Of a stretch of DNA of 64,000 nucleotides, positions 53,780 through 63,900 are shown piece by piece (position 1 is the stretch's first letter; each line of letters begins with the position of its first letter). This stretch comes from Candidatus Woesearchaeota archaeon (GTDB lineage Archaea > Nanobdellota > Nanobdellia > Woesearchaeales > UBA10216). The notes below the pieces were generated by a model. That model searched no databases, was not told where the DNA came from, and worked only from the letters and a program-made list of their open reading frames with translations. A program made the position numbers and the translations under genes. The stretch lies in the NCBI GenBank assembly GCA_016192915.1, contig JACPTF010000002.1:195530-259529 (forward strand), given 5' to 3'.

Positions 53780-54289
53780 TTACAGCTGCCTCAGTTTAAT
53801 CAGCTCTGCATTGTTTGTTGCAGTGTCATATACCGCTATGCTCATCCCTTTTGTCTTCTCGTTCGTTTCGTCAACCAGTGTTCCAGGATTCAGCCACAGC
53901 GTTTTCCCCTCATTTTTGACGTGGGCAATATGAGTGTGGCCGGAGAAAACAGCATCGTACTTCCCGGACTTCAGCGCATTCTCCACCAGCTGCGGCAGGT
54001 GTCCGTGCGTTACAAATATCCTTCTCCCCTCAACAGCAATTTCCATTTTCTCATCATGATATTCTACGAAGCTGCCATTTCTCTCTCGGTGCATAATGCG
54101 GTCCCCGTCGTTGTTGCCAAAAACGGCTTTAATTTGGCACTTCAGCGCCGAAAACCTTGCAGCCGAAAACGGAGCCACCCAGTCACCGCAGTGAATGACC
54201 AACTCAACTTTTTCCTCGTTGAAAATATCTATAGCTTCAAGAATACGCAGCCGCTGGTCATGCGTGTCAGATATTACGCCTATTTTCAT
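53780..54289 (-). CDS. Metallophosphodiesterase, YfcE/MJ0936 family
   Basis: 169 residues from the ATG at 54289 (MKIGVISDTHDQ). Metal motifs: DTHD, VIHCGDW, GNND, THGHLPQL and SGHTHIAH, the complete calcineurin-like set. It would hydrolyse phosphodiesters with two metal ions. A longer in-frame start would overlap the HEPN gene far into it. The physiological substrate is unknown. Confidence 0.92.
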   Translation of the reverse strand: MKIGVISDTHDQRLRILEAIDIFNEEKVELVIHCGDWVAPFSAARFSALKCQIKAVFGNNDGDRIMHRERNGSFVEYHDEKMEIAVEGRRIFVTHGHLPQLVENALKSGKYDAVFSGHTHIAHVKNEGKTLWLNPGTLVDETNEKTKGMSIAVYDTATNNAELIKLRQL

Positions 54290-54494
54290 GTTTAACCACC
54301 CTGATGAAATCCCTTGCGTCCTTTGGCAGCTCTTTTGTGATTGCCTCGAAAACTGTTTCGGCATCGATGCTGCCATATTCGTGCACGATTATGTTTCTCA
54401 TCCCCTTTGCCTTCTTTAGCTTTATGCACAGCTCATCTGTAATTATTTTGTTCTCTGCAAGGATATCGAAGGCGTCGGTGTCGCTTTCAGGCAT
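54267..54494 (-). CDS. N-terminally truncated HEPN (HepT-like) protein
   Basis: 75 residues. The HEPN RNase motif is present as MRNIIVHEYG (R-N-x3-H-x-Y), and FDILAENKIITDELCIKLKKAKG matches the helix before it in DUF86/HepT toxins. Family members are usually 110-140 residues, so the first helices are missing: reading upstream, codons meet a TGA within about 50 nt, right where pyrF ends. No MNT antitoxin gene lies beside it. Probably a decaying toxin gene. It overlaps the phosphodiesterase start by 23 nt. Confidence 0.7.
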   Translation of the reverse strand: MPESDTDAFDILAENKIITDELCIKLKKAKGMRNIIVHEYGSIDAETVFEAITKELPKDARDFIRVVKHENRRNI

Positions 54495-54531
54495 TCTAAG
54501 TTTCTTGTTTTTTATTGTCAGGAAAGCCAGG

Positions 54532-55380
54532 TCAGGTCAAGGCCCCTATTTCGGAATTCAGCTTTTCTACTTCCTTCACTGCAGCCGAAACGTAATCGCT
54601 GCCGCCATATTTCTCGTACGCACAGCTTATTCCGCTGCTGCTGTTTATCCTGTGAATCCTGACGTCATTGCCCACTTTTCTCAAAACTGCCGCCACTTCC
54701 CTTGCGCTTCCTCCTTGTGCTCCAACTCCTGGGATTAGGAGTGGTATCTTCTTCTTGGCAGCCGCAAAAAATTTTGTTATCTTTTCGAGCTCAGCAGTGT
54801 TTGTTGCGCCAACTACTGCCCCAACTCCTGGCTTGTGCCACTTAATCACGTTTGCAGCGGTTTCCATGAACAGCTTCCTTCCAGTTTCGGTGCGAAGCTG
54901 CTGCAAATCATTAGCGCCAGGGTTTGAAGTCTTCACCAGCACATAGACTCCTTTCCCCTTGCCGCAATAATTTATGAAAGGCGCAACGCTGTCAGCCCCC
55001 ATGTAGGGGCTTACGGTGACAGCGTCTGCCTTCCATGCCTCAAACACCTCTTTTGAGTATGCCTCGCTGCTCTTCCCTGTGTCGCCTCTTTTTGCGTCAA
55101 GTATTACGGGCAGCTTCTTTTTCTTTGCAGCAGCAATTAAAGTTTCCATTGCCTTCAGGCCTTCAAATCCGTACTGGGCAAAGAAGGCGTAGTTTGGCTT
55201 CACTGCGGCAATTTCGTCAGCAACAGCAGCCAGTAGCTCCGTATAGAACTTTACTATTCTTTTCCCAATGTCGCTGCCTTTGACCGGAATCCTTTCAATT
55301 ACGGGGTCCACCCCGAAGCAAACTATGCTGTTATTCCTGGTGGCCATGTTCTCAAGAAGTTCAGGAAAGTTCATCGGCAT
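54532..55380 (-). CDS. pyrF: Orotidine 5'-phosphate decarboxylase, type 2
   Basis: 282 residues from ATG 55380. Last step of UMP synthesis. The catalytic DAKRGDTGKSSEAY motif and VSPYMGADSVAPF are of the long PyrF2 type (about 270-285 residues), common in bacteria such as actinobacteria and in some archaea. PGVGAQGGS marks the phosphate site. It overlaps the LOG-family gene by 10 nt, so they are co-transcribed. Confidence 0.95.
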   Translation of the reverse strand: MPMNFPELLENMATRNNSIVCFGVDPVIERIPVKGSDIGKRIVKFYTELLAAVADEIAAVKPNYAFFAQYGFEGLKAMETLIAAAKKKKLPVILDAKRGDTGKSSEAYSKEVFEAWKADAVTVSPYMGADSVAPFINYCGKGKGVYVLVKTSNPGANDLQQLRTETGRKLFMETAANVIKWHKPGVGAVVGATNTAELEKITKFFAAAKKKIPLLIPGVGAQGGSAREVAAVLRKVGNDVRIHRINSSSGISCAYEKYGGSDYVSAAVKEVEKLNSEIGALT

Positions 55381-55979
55381 TTCACGCACTTGTGGTGGTT
55401 TGCTCTCTTTACCGGTCTATCGCCACTTTTTTCCCTCTTTATGACCTCCGCTAGTACCTTTCTTACCAGCTCGTGCGGGTCTTTTTCATAAATTAATGCT
55501 GCCCCGGTTCTCTTGCTTGCTATTTTTATAATGTCATCAATAAAGTCAGCAATGCCTCCAGAACCTTGCATCACGCCAACAACCATTCCCTCATCATAGG
55601 CGATTGTGAACTCGTTCAGCGTTCCCACATGGCCGCCAACAATAATCACAGCATCGCAGTTTGTCACGTTGACGACATTCCTTCCCTTGAAGCCAAATCC
55701 CGTATAAATAATAAGGTCAAAAGTGTCAGTCGGGAACTTGTATTTGGTGACGTGTTCCGTAAGGTTTCCTGCAGGAGATACACCCATGACAAAGCCGTCA
55801 GCTTCCTTGGCTCCTTTGCTGGATTCGTATGGTATGCCATGGCATGCGCCGTTTACAAGAACGCAGTTGTGTCGTGCGATTTCCATTCCGACTTCGTAGG
55901 CGAGCCGCAATGCCTTCTTTGTAACATTAAACTCTCCTCTCTCAAGCCCTGAGCCCATCACGCCTATTTTTAGTTTCAT
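55371..55979 (-). CDS. LOG-family (TIGR00725-like) nucleotide-binding protein
   Basis: 202 residues from ATG 55979 with GGTG before it. Rossmann-like start KIGVMGSG; VLVNGACHGIPYESSKGAKE; the LOG motif PGGxGTxxE appears as VGGHVGTLNEF. LOG proteins are nucleoside-monophosphate phosphoribohydrolases. The altered motif (His for Gly region) leaves activity open. The tail KRANHHKCVKCR carries CxxC, perhaps a metal site. Lies upstream of pyrF, consistent with nucleotide salvage. Confidence 0.85.
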   Translation of the reverse strand: MKLKIGVMGSGLERGEFNVTKKALRLAYEVGMEIARHNCVLVNGACHGIPYESSKGAKEADGFVMGVSPAGNLTEHVTKYKFPTDTFDLIIYTGFGFKGRNVVNVTNCDAVIIVGGHVGTLNEFTIAYDEGMVVGVMQGSGGIADFIDDIIKIASKRTGAALIYEKDPHELVRKVLAEVIKREKSGDRPVKRANHHKCVKCR

Positions 55980-56072
55980 CTTCACCTTTTAGCTACGGTT
56001 GTAATCATTTAGATATTTCTCTTTCTGCCGCAAATAAATACTTTACTGTTTTAGGGTGCAGCAATGCCATGC

Positions 56073-56573
56073 CTAATATAGAATTCCAACAATTACATAT
56101 CTTATTTGTTCAAACCTCACCTTTTCAGGGTCGTTATTCCGCGAGTTGTCGCCTTTCGTTACCGCAAACCATCCTTGTTCGTCGCTTCCAACTGCTGTAA
56201 CCCTGTGCACCACCAGCCCCCCGGCCTCTTCCGAGTGGTAAGCTATAATGTCGCCTTTTGCTATGTCACTGCTCTTCTGCGGCAGTATCATTATTGCTGT
56301 GCTGTTTTTGCCGAGCAAAGGCCCCATTGAGTTTGTGCCTTCAATCCTGCCTATTGTGGCATTGGCTATCCTTACCACCACCGCTTCCCCTCCCGCCCTT
56401 ATCTGGCTCTCTGCTATCCTGTCCTGGGGGAACAAGGCATCAGCCTCTGCCCCTTTTACTGCAAAGCCGGTTATTCCGATGCCCCTGTCCATTGAGCCTG
56501 TAAGCAGTGCTATGGCTGTGGCTGCCAGAATCGCAATTGTTGCCACGGCTGCCGCAATACGCATAGCCTTCAT
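56073..56573 (-). CDS. Small S26 signal-peptidase-like protein
   Basis: 166 residues. One N-terminal membrane span (IAAAVATIAILAATAIALL) then GITGFAV, an external part with the catalytic Ser in GTNSMGP, IAKGDIIAY, His in LVVHRV and Asp in TKGDNSRNND. It has the Sec11-like Ser-His-Asp set in a shorter frame than the gene at 9.7 kb. A TATA element at 56593-56603 gives a leaderless start. Being next to the coiled-coil and giant surface genes, it may process a specific envelope protein. Confidence 0.85.
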   Translation of the reverse strand: MKAMRIAAAVATIAILAATAIALLTGSMDRGIGITGFAVKGAEADALFPQDRIAESQIRAGGEAVVVRIANATIGRIEGTNSMGPLLGKNSTAIMILPQKSSDIAKGDIIAYHSEEAGGLVVHRVTAVGSDEQGWFAVTKGDNSRNNDPEKVRFEQIRYVIVGILY

Positions 56574-56631
56574 AAGATCCGGCTGCCAGAGCCGATATAT
56601 AAACCTTGCTATTTTAGCTATTTGAAAGTAG

Positions 56632-57831
56632 TTACAATTTCAGCCTACTTTGCTTCTCTTTTGCAAGCCCGCTCAGTACCCTGTACTGGTCCAGAAGCTG
56701 GTTTCTGAGCCGCGCTTTCCTTTCTTCAGGAACATCCACTCTCGTGGCCAGTTGGGTGTATGAGCTTCTGGCAAGGTTGTAAAGCGTTATTGCCGAGTTC
56801 ACGTTGTGCATGCTTATTGCCTTTTCGAGCTCTTCAATCTCTACTTCAAAATCAGCCAATGCGCCGCTGCTTTCAGTGCTCCTTGCGCCAGCCTTGCTTT
56901 TCAGGCTTCGCAGCTCCTTCTCTTTGCTCTCTAACTCCCGCCTCAGCTTCCTTACGGTTTCGTCTGCTGCCTGCTCGTCTGCCTTTTTCTGCGCCGGGTA
57001 GCCTGAAATCCTGCTCTGGAGGCTCTCAAGTGATGTATTGCCTGCCTGTTCAATTCCCTTGTTAAGCTCTGACTTCAGCTTGTCCAGGTCGCTCTGGTCA
57101 ACCAGCGCTGACTGCGCTTTTATCTTGACTGCCTCAACATCGCTTTTCAGCTTTTTGAACCCTTCCTGCATCGCTGAAACAGCATCATGGTACCTTATCA
57201 GCTCATTTGCCTGTTTCTGGAACTGCACATAGACGTTGCCAACCTTGTTTGCGTGGCTTTCTATGCTGGCTTCAGTGCGCTTTATCTCTGCGAGGTTCCT
57301 GCTTGTTTCCTCGTTCAGCCTCATGAGCTCTTCCATTCCGTGGAACACAGCCATTTTTTTCCTGATTTCCTTAAGCTCTTCCATGAGCTTCTGGTAGAGG
57401 GCGTTTCCTGCCTCTATCTTTGCCTCGAGGACATCATACTTTGCTGTTCCTTTTTTGGCCTCTGCCAGTATGCTTTCCGGCTTCAGCTCCTCAACTGTTT
57501 CTGCTGCCTTGGCTGCTTTAATGCCAACTTCCTTTATCTCTTCTTCCTTCTCCAGAATCAGGTTTCTGAGCTCGCCTATCTGCTCGCTTATCCTTGAGAA
57601 CCTTTCCGAATCCGCCTTTCTCAGCTCTGACAGGGCTTCAAGCTTCGCAGTAAGCTTTTCAAAATTAGCAAAGTTCGCCACTCCGGCGCCGCTGCTCTGG
57701 CTGCCGCGCTTCCGCGTCTTTCCTGGCTTTTCCGGCTCGGCCCCTTCTTCCTCAGGCTGCTCAGGCTCGTCATCCGCTGCCAGCTCTTCTTCCTCTTTTT
57801 TCCTGCCTATGCCAAACAGCCTCAACTTCAC
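56632..57831 (-). CDS. Cytoplasmic coiled-coil protein next to the giant surface protein
   Basis: 399 residues, GTG start after AAAAGGGGT. A short basic beginning KLRLFGIGRKKEEEE, an acidic region with Glu/Pro (15-45), then almost continuous coiled coil to about 320. The final 70 residues (DFEVEIEELEKAISMHNVNSAITLYNLARSSYTQLAT) look like a compact helical domain with TPR-like helix pairs. Its own TATA-like element lies at 57872-57880. It could be a cytoplasmic partner of the ATPase in the giant protein; no family known. Confidence 0.8.
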   Translation of the reverse strand: MKLRLFGIGRKKEEEELAADDEPEQPEEEGAEPEKPGKTRKRGSQSSGAGVANFANFEKLTAKLEALSELRKADSERFSRISEQIGELRNLILEKEEEIKEVGIKAAKAAETVEELKPESILAEAKKGTAKYDVLEAKIEAGNALYQKLMEELKEIRKKMAVFHGMEELMRLNEETSRNLAEIKRTEASIESHANKVGNVYVQFQKQANELIRYHDAVSAMQEGFKKLKSDVEAVKIKAQSALVDQSDLDKLKSELNKGIEQAGNTSLESLQSRISGYPAQKKADEQAADETVRKLRRELESKEKELRSLKSKAGARSTESSGALADFEVEIEELEKAISMHNVNSAITLYNLARSSYTQLATRVDVPEERKARLRNQLLDQYRVLSGLAKEKQSRLKL

Positions 57832-57941
57832 ACCCCTTTTTTATCTTCCTTATCTCTCTGGTTCTCGGCAGCATTTAAACTTTGGCTTTTGCAGCCTGCT
57901 GCCTCTCAGCGAGGACTTCATTGTGTCGCTCACCTTCCCGT

Positions 57942-60900
57942 TTATGCGCTTACAGCGCCGAATTCCTCTGCCAGTTTTTTCTTTTGTTCTTTGTTTAGCA
58001 CTTCGAGGTTTATTGGTATTATGCACGTGATTTTTTTCGCCGCTATTGCGTCTTTTATTCTTTGCATGAGGTTGTATGCCTGTTCAAAGCCTGCGTAGCT
58101 TATTATGAGCAGCATGCCGTCTATCATTATTGCTCCGCTGCCGTTTTTGCTTATGAAGTCTTTGATTTCGCCGTACATGGCTGATACGCTTGTTGGCGAG
58201 TATGCCCCTTCAACAGGCTCTGTTGTTATGAGCTTTATTTCCGTGTTTCGCAGCTTGTATTTTGCAAGCGCTGCCTGCTTGGTTGTTCTTGTGAAGCACA
58301 GGCCTTTGCCGTACTGTTTCAGGCTTTTCTGGAGTGTTTTGAACGCTGTTGCTGCCCCCTTTTCGTTTATGATGAGGATGCTGCCCCTTTTCAGCGCTGC
58401 TTTTCCAGCGTTTTCTTTTTCCTTGTTTTCTTTTATCACTATTCTTTCCCTTTCCGCCTTTGCCTTTCTGACGTCTGCTTTTATGTCTTCTATCGTTGCC
58501 AGCTTTTTCTCTCTCGCTTTTGGTTTTCTGCCGAGCTTCTCCCAGGCTTTTTTTGTTTTTGGCTCCAGGCTTTCCATGTATACTTCTACCATGGCGAAGT
58601 TCCCGCCGCTTAGCTTTTCCTTTGCGAGCTTCAGCTCTATCTCAAGGTCAAACACGTCAATCTTCAGCTCTTTAAGCTGGCTGATTTGGCTTGTGATTTC
58701 GTCAATTTTGTCATTGAACCTGTTGTATTTTTGCAGCTCTTCGTCACTAAGCCTTGTTACGCTGTGCCTTATCGGCCTGAATGAGACGAAGTATGCCCTT
58801 CCGTCGTTGTATTCCGCGTTTTCCAGCATTCCTGTTCCGACTGATGCTTTTATTATTGATGCTGAGACAGCCCCGTACTTTTCCTTGATTCGTTCAAGGT
58901 CTCCTTCGTCGCTTGTTCTCATTTGTATCTGGGTTGCAATGTTTGCTTTTACTTCTCCAACAAAGTCAGTCAGCACTTGGCTTATCAGCACCAGCCCTAT
59001 GCCCCACTTCCTGAACTCCCTGGTTGCCCTTTCAAGCTGCACCAGTCCGTCTCCTGAGCCTCCGAACTTTGTCAGCAACCTGTGCACTTCATCAAAGACC
59101 AGCAGCACTTTGAGTTTTGGGCTTTCCTCAAAGTTAGCCATGAATACGCTTCTGATTGTATTTGCAACGAAGACATCTATGTCTTTTGGTGTGAGCTTGT
59201 TTAGTGCCAGGATTGTTATCTTTCCCGGTTCAGCAAGCCCTTTCAGGTCTACGAGTTCTCTTGGCTCTGTTACCTGCCGTATGTTGCCTTGGTACGCCCT
59301 TGCCTGTTTCTGGCCCATCCCGAAAGCGCCGTATCTTGCGAGCATTTGCTTAGCCTGGCATTTTCTGAGGAATCCTGTCCATTGGGCTGCGGGGTCAAAC
59401 ACAATCACAGCAGTTCCTTTTTCCAGCGCTTCTTCCACTATGTCCTGCGACGCTATTGTTTTGCCTGAGCCTGTTGCTCCTGCTACTATGGTGTGCGTTG
59501 TCAAGTCATCAACTCCCACATATGCGTTTGTGCTTGTCTCTGCTACCTTCCCAACCCAACCTGCTCTTGCTCCCCATTTTGGCAGCTTTCCAGTGTTTAC
59601 AGCCACGACATACCTCCTTCTCCTTTTCCTGGCTGCCCTGTATTTCAGCGCAGACTCGAGCAGTATTGGCATTGCTGCCATAACCAGAAGAAGCTGCCAC
59701 ACCTTCACAAATAATATCTTTTTGAAAAGGTAGGGCTTCAAAACTTCAATCAGCGGCTTTTGCACCCTGACATGCGCTATTGCCGTTGCGGTGTGCACGC
59801 CTTCCTTGTCAGAGTAAGTTGCTGTCGCTTTCACAATGTATTTGCCGAGCTCTATGTCCTTTGGTATCTCGAAAAGCTTAAGCACGCTTGTTGACGTTTC
59901 TATGGCTATCGCTTCTTCTGATTTTTCTATTGTCTTGTTGCTTTCCGCGCTTATGAGCTCAACAAGAAGCTGTACGTCAAACCTTCCCCCTTTCTCGCCA
60001 AGGTTGTAGATGTCCACCCTTACCTTAAGCTCATCTCCCGGGCTGACAACAGTATCGAGAGGCTGCACCCTTACGTCAAGCAGCTTTTCCTTCCCGATAG
60101 GTGCTTTCACCTTTATTGAGACTGGCAGGATTATTTTCTCGCTTTCGCTTGTTATTACTATCTCGCCGCTGTAAGTGCCTTCCTTTGTTCCTACAGGCAC
60201 GAATATGCTTATTGGCAGCTTTTCTGTTCCCTTTGCCTTTATCGTGAGCGACTCTTGGACATTTATCAACTGTTCAGCTTTTCCTTTGACTTCAATCTTC
60301 AGCTGCATGTCAGCGTTGCCGTCGTTCTTTAGAGTGAGGATTGTTGTCGTTCCCTCGCCTGCAGTTAACTCATGTGTCAGCCTGTTAGCGTCAAGGCTCA
60401 GGTCTCTTATACCTGCCCTTCCGGTGAGGTCTTTCAAAAGCTGCTTTGCAGCAGCCCCTCCACCACCCCCTCCCCCTCCTCCTCCTGCTCCACCTCCTGC
60501 CCCTCCTGACGATGCAGCTTTGCATGCCCCGCTGCTGCACCCATTAGCGCAGCTGCTGCTTGTCCAGCTTCCTGAGCTGCATGTCTGCAGGTTGTCACCG
60601 TTGCATGCTGTTCCTCCATTGGCGTATGTTACTCCATTGTCAGCGCACCCTCCCGATGCGGCGCACCACGTGTTTGAGCTGCTGAAGCCTTTCGCGCAGT
60701 TGTTGGAACTGCAGCTGCTGTTGGTTGTGCAAGGCTTTCCGTTGGCCAGTAATCCTCCTACTCCGTAGTCGCTGAAGTTGGTGACATTCGCCCAGACGTA
60801 GTTCAGCGTTGTATTCACGCTTGTGTTTAATACCCAGCCCATAGTTGTGCTGTTGAGCTTTTCCCAGGCGTTCTTGCTTGCATTATACCGATACATTGCC

Positions 60901-63900
60901 AGGGTGTCTTCTGAAATGTTTGAATCTGAGATTTCTGTTTCGTTGTAGTCAACCCTTAGCAGGGCGCTTGAGAGGGCTGTTGTGAGGTTGCCGCTGACTT
61001 TTACTTCAACATATTTGAGCGGTGTGACGTTCAGGTCTTCTGTTACGGTTCTGTTCACTGTTGTCTCCTTTCCTGCTGTCACGTTCACAAAGGAATTTGT
61101 CGAGTCTGATAATGTCACTATTTCAATAAGGACCTTTATGCCAGATGAGTTCACTGTTGTGGTCTGGTTCGCTGTAGTGTTTACCAGGTTTACAATCTTT
61201 CTGGGCATTGTAAAGGTGTTATCCGCTGTGGTGTTGGTGTTCATCACGCTGTCTGAGCTGCTTACCCTGTAGTGGTATGTGGTGTCCTGGCTCAGGCCGC
61301 TTATGAAGACAAGGTGCCTTGTTACGTTGCTCGAGTTGCTCGCTGTTGAGCCGTAGCTCGTGTTTAAGCCATACTCCACAGTGTCGTTGCTGTTCTCGTT
61401 AGTGTTCCAGAATATCACCACTGTGCTGTTCGTTGCCTCAATTACCGTCAGGTTGCCAATCACAGGAGCAGCCGTATCGAGGTAAAGCGTCCTTGTTGCG
61501 GTGGTGTTGCTGTTGCCGGCTTCATCAACGATGGTCACATTGTAGCTGTAGTTGCCCTCCCTGAGCCCTGTGAAGTTGTTGCTTCTCGCCTTGGCTGTTG
61601 AGGTTACTGAGCTGTAAAGGTGTGTTGTGTTGTAGAGGTAGAATGTAATGTTTGATTCCCTGGCGTCGCTGGCTGTCACGTTTACGTATACCCAGCTTCT
61701 GCTGAAGCTTGAGCCTGTTGCCTCTGTGGCTGGCCCGTAGCTTATGCTCGGCTTTGTCGTGTCAAGGGTGAAGAACACCTTTGTGCTGTTTGAGCTGTCA
61801 TTTATGCCATCGCTTGCATAGGCGTTGTAGGCGTAATAGCCATCAGAGGCGTTCATCGTGGCGTTGGCTGCCGAGCTTGTGGTGTTGAGTGTGTCGTTGA
61901 TGAAGTGGTAGTAAGTTATTGCCTCGCCGTCAGCATCTGTGCTTGTCGAGTTGAGTGCGATGGGCAGGCTTGTGATGTAGGAGTTGTTCTCCGGATAAAC
62001 TATTGCCGGCGTTGTAGGCACAGAGTTATTTGAGTTTACTCTCACGTTAAAGCAGCTGTTGGATGTGGTGTTCTGGTTGCCTGACGTGTCGTTGAAGTAA
62101 AACCTGCCGCATACGTTCTTTCCGGCAGCTGCTGTTATTGTCTTTGTTACGTTGAATGCCCTTGAAGTTCCGCTTATCGTCACTGGAGTGTCATTGGCGA
62201 AGCTTCCTGAGTTGTTGAAGCTGAACATTACAGTTTTCAGCGCAACCCCATCAGCCAGCGTTACTGACCAGTTAACTGCGCCATTTGTCTGAGTCACAGT
62301 TGAGGCGTTGTTTGAGAGGTTGGTGTAAGTTGGTGCCGTAGCATCCAGTATCGTATACACAAAGCTTTCCTGCTTGTTTACTGTGCCGTCATTGCACGTT
62401 ATCGTTACAGTATTAGCCGCCACTTCGCTTTCCGCAGGCGTGTCTGATATTTCTCCTGTTGTCGCGTCTATCACGAACAATGCCGTGTTGTCTGAGTAGG
62501 TTATTGAGTCGTCATCAAAGTCAGTGCAGTTGACATCATAATAGAAGCTTTGGCCTGAGTTGGCCGACTGGTCTGCAAGAGCAGGGCTGAAAACCGCAGC
62601 GGCATTTGCCACATCAAAGCAGCTTCCTGTTGTGCTGTTAGTGTTGCCTGCGCTATCATTGAAGTAGAACCTGGCGCACACATTCTTCCCCTTTGTGGCG
62701 TTAATCTGCTTTGTTGCGCTCGCGAATTTTGTCACGCCAGAAACCGTTACCGGTGTGTCGTTTGCAAAGCTTCCTGAGCTGTTAAAGCCGAAGGTGTATG
62801 CGTCAATTTGTCTGTTGTCTGAAATGTTTATTACCCATAGTACGGAGCCGTTGTACGTAGTTACTGTGCTGGCGTTACTGGAAAAGTTATAGTAAGTTGG
62901 CGCAGCAGAATCAAAAGTGAAGTTATTGTTGGCTGATACTGTGCCGTTTTCAGCTCCATCATAGGCGGTTACGTTCCACAGCAGCTGGCCCTGGCTGGCA
63001 GGCGTGAACGTGCAGTTCCTGTCCGCGGTGTAGCACTGCAGCGTGCCATTGACAAGTACATAGTAGTTTATCACGTCTCCGTCAGCATCGCTGCTGGCGT
63101 TCCATGTCAGGTTCACCTGCGAGTTTGTTAACGCTACTGTAAAGGTTATGTTTGTTTGCGCCGGTTTCTGGTTGGGGTAGGTGTTTGTTAGCAGGCTGCT
63201 TTGAGTTCCTGTTCCGTTTATGTCGCTTATGTTTATCTGTACCGTTGTTGTTGTGAGGCTTGTTCCTGTGCAGTTGTATGTTATGTTGAATAGTGTTCCT
63301 GAGGTTGTGTTTTGCCTGTAGTTGCAGGTTCCTGATGTTGTGCTTACGTTCCTGAACATGATGTCTAATGCTCCGTCGTTGTCGTCAACAGCGTAGCTTA
63401 CGCTGAAGTTGTGTCCTGTGTAGTTTACGAATTGCAGGTCATGCCTTTGACCAGGCACCTGGTTCGGGTATGTGTTATTGGATTCTGTTGTGTTTATCCC
63501 TCCTCCTGTTGTATCACTTACGTTTATGTGAAGCTTTTGCAATGTTAGGCCTGTGCCTGAGCAGTTGACTGTTATGTTCAGCAGGTTGCCTGACGTGGCG
63601 TTTGCGAGGTAGTTGCAATTCGCAGAACTGATATTTCTTCTGATTATGTCTCCTGAGCCATCAAGGTCAAGGAATGCTGCCGAGGCATTAAACTGGTGGC
63701 TGTTAGTGTAGTTAACGAACTGTATGTTATGTGCAACAGTTGGAGTTGTTACCGGGTATACGTTGGCTAATAAGCTGCTTTGCGTACCTGTTCCGTTAAT
63801 GTCACTTACGTTAACCTGGACTGTAGCAACAGACGCTCCCGGCCCTGTGCAATTGTACGTCACGTTAAACAACGTCCCGCTTGTGGTGTTGGTTACGTAA

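Noticed and set aside
58105-59733. A 542-codon open frame on the plus strand opposite the giant gene
   Set aside because: It is a shadow of the ATPase-coding frame: composition is Ser/Phe/Leu-rich, no domain is readable, and the minus-strand frame has clear Walker motifs.
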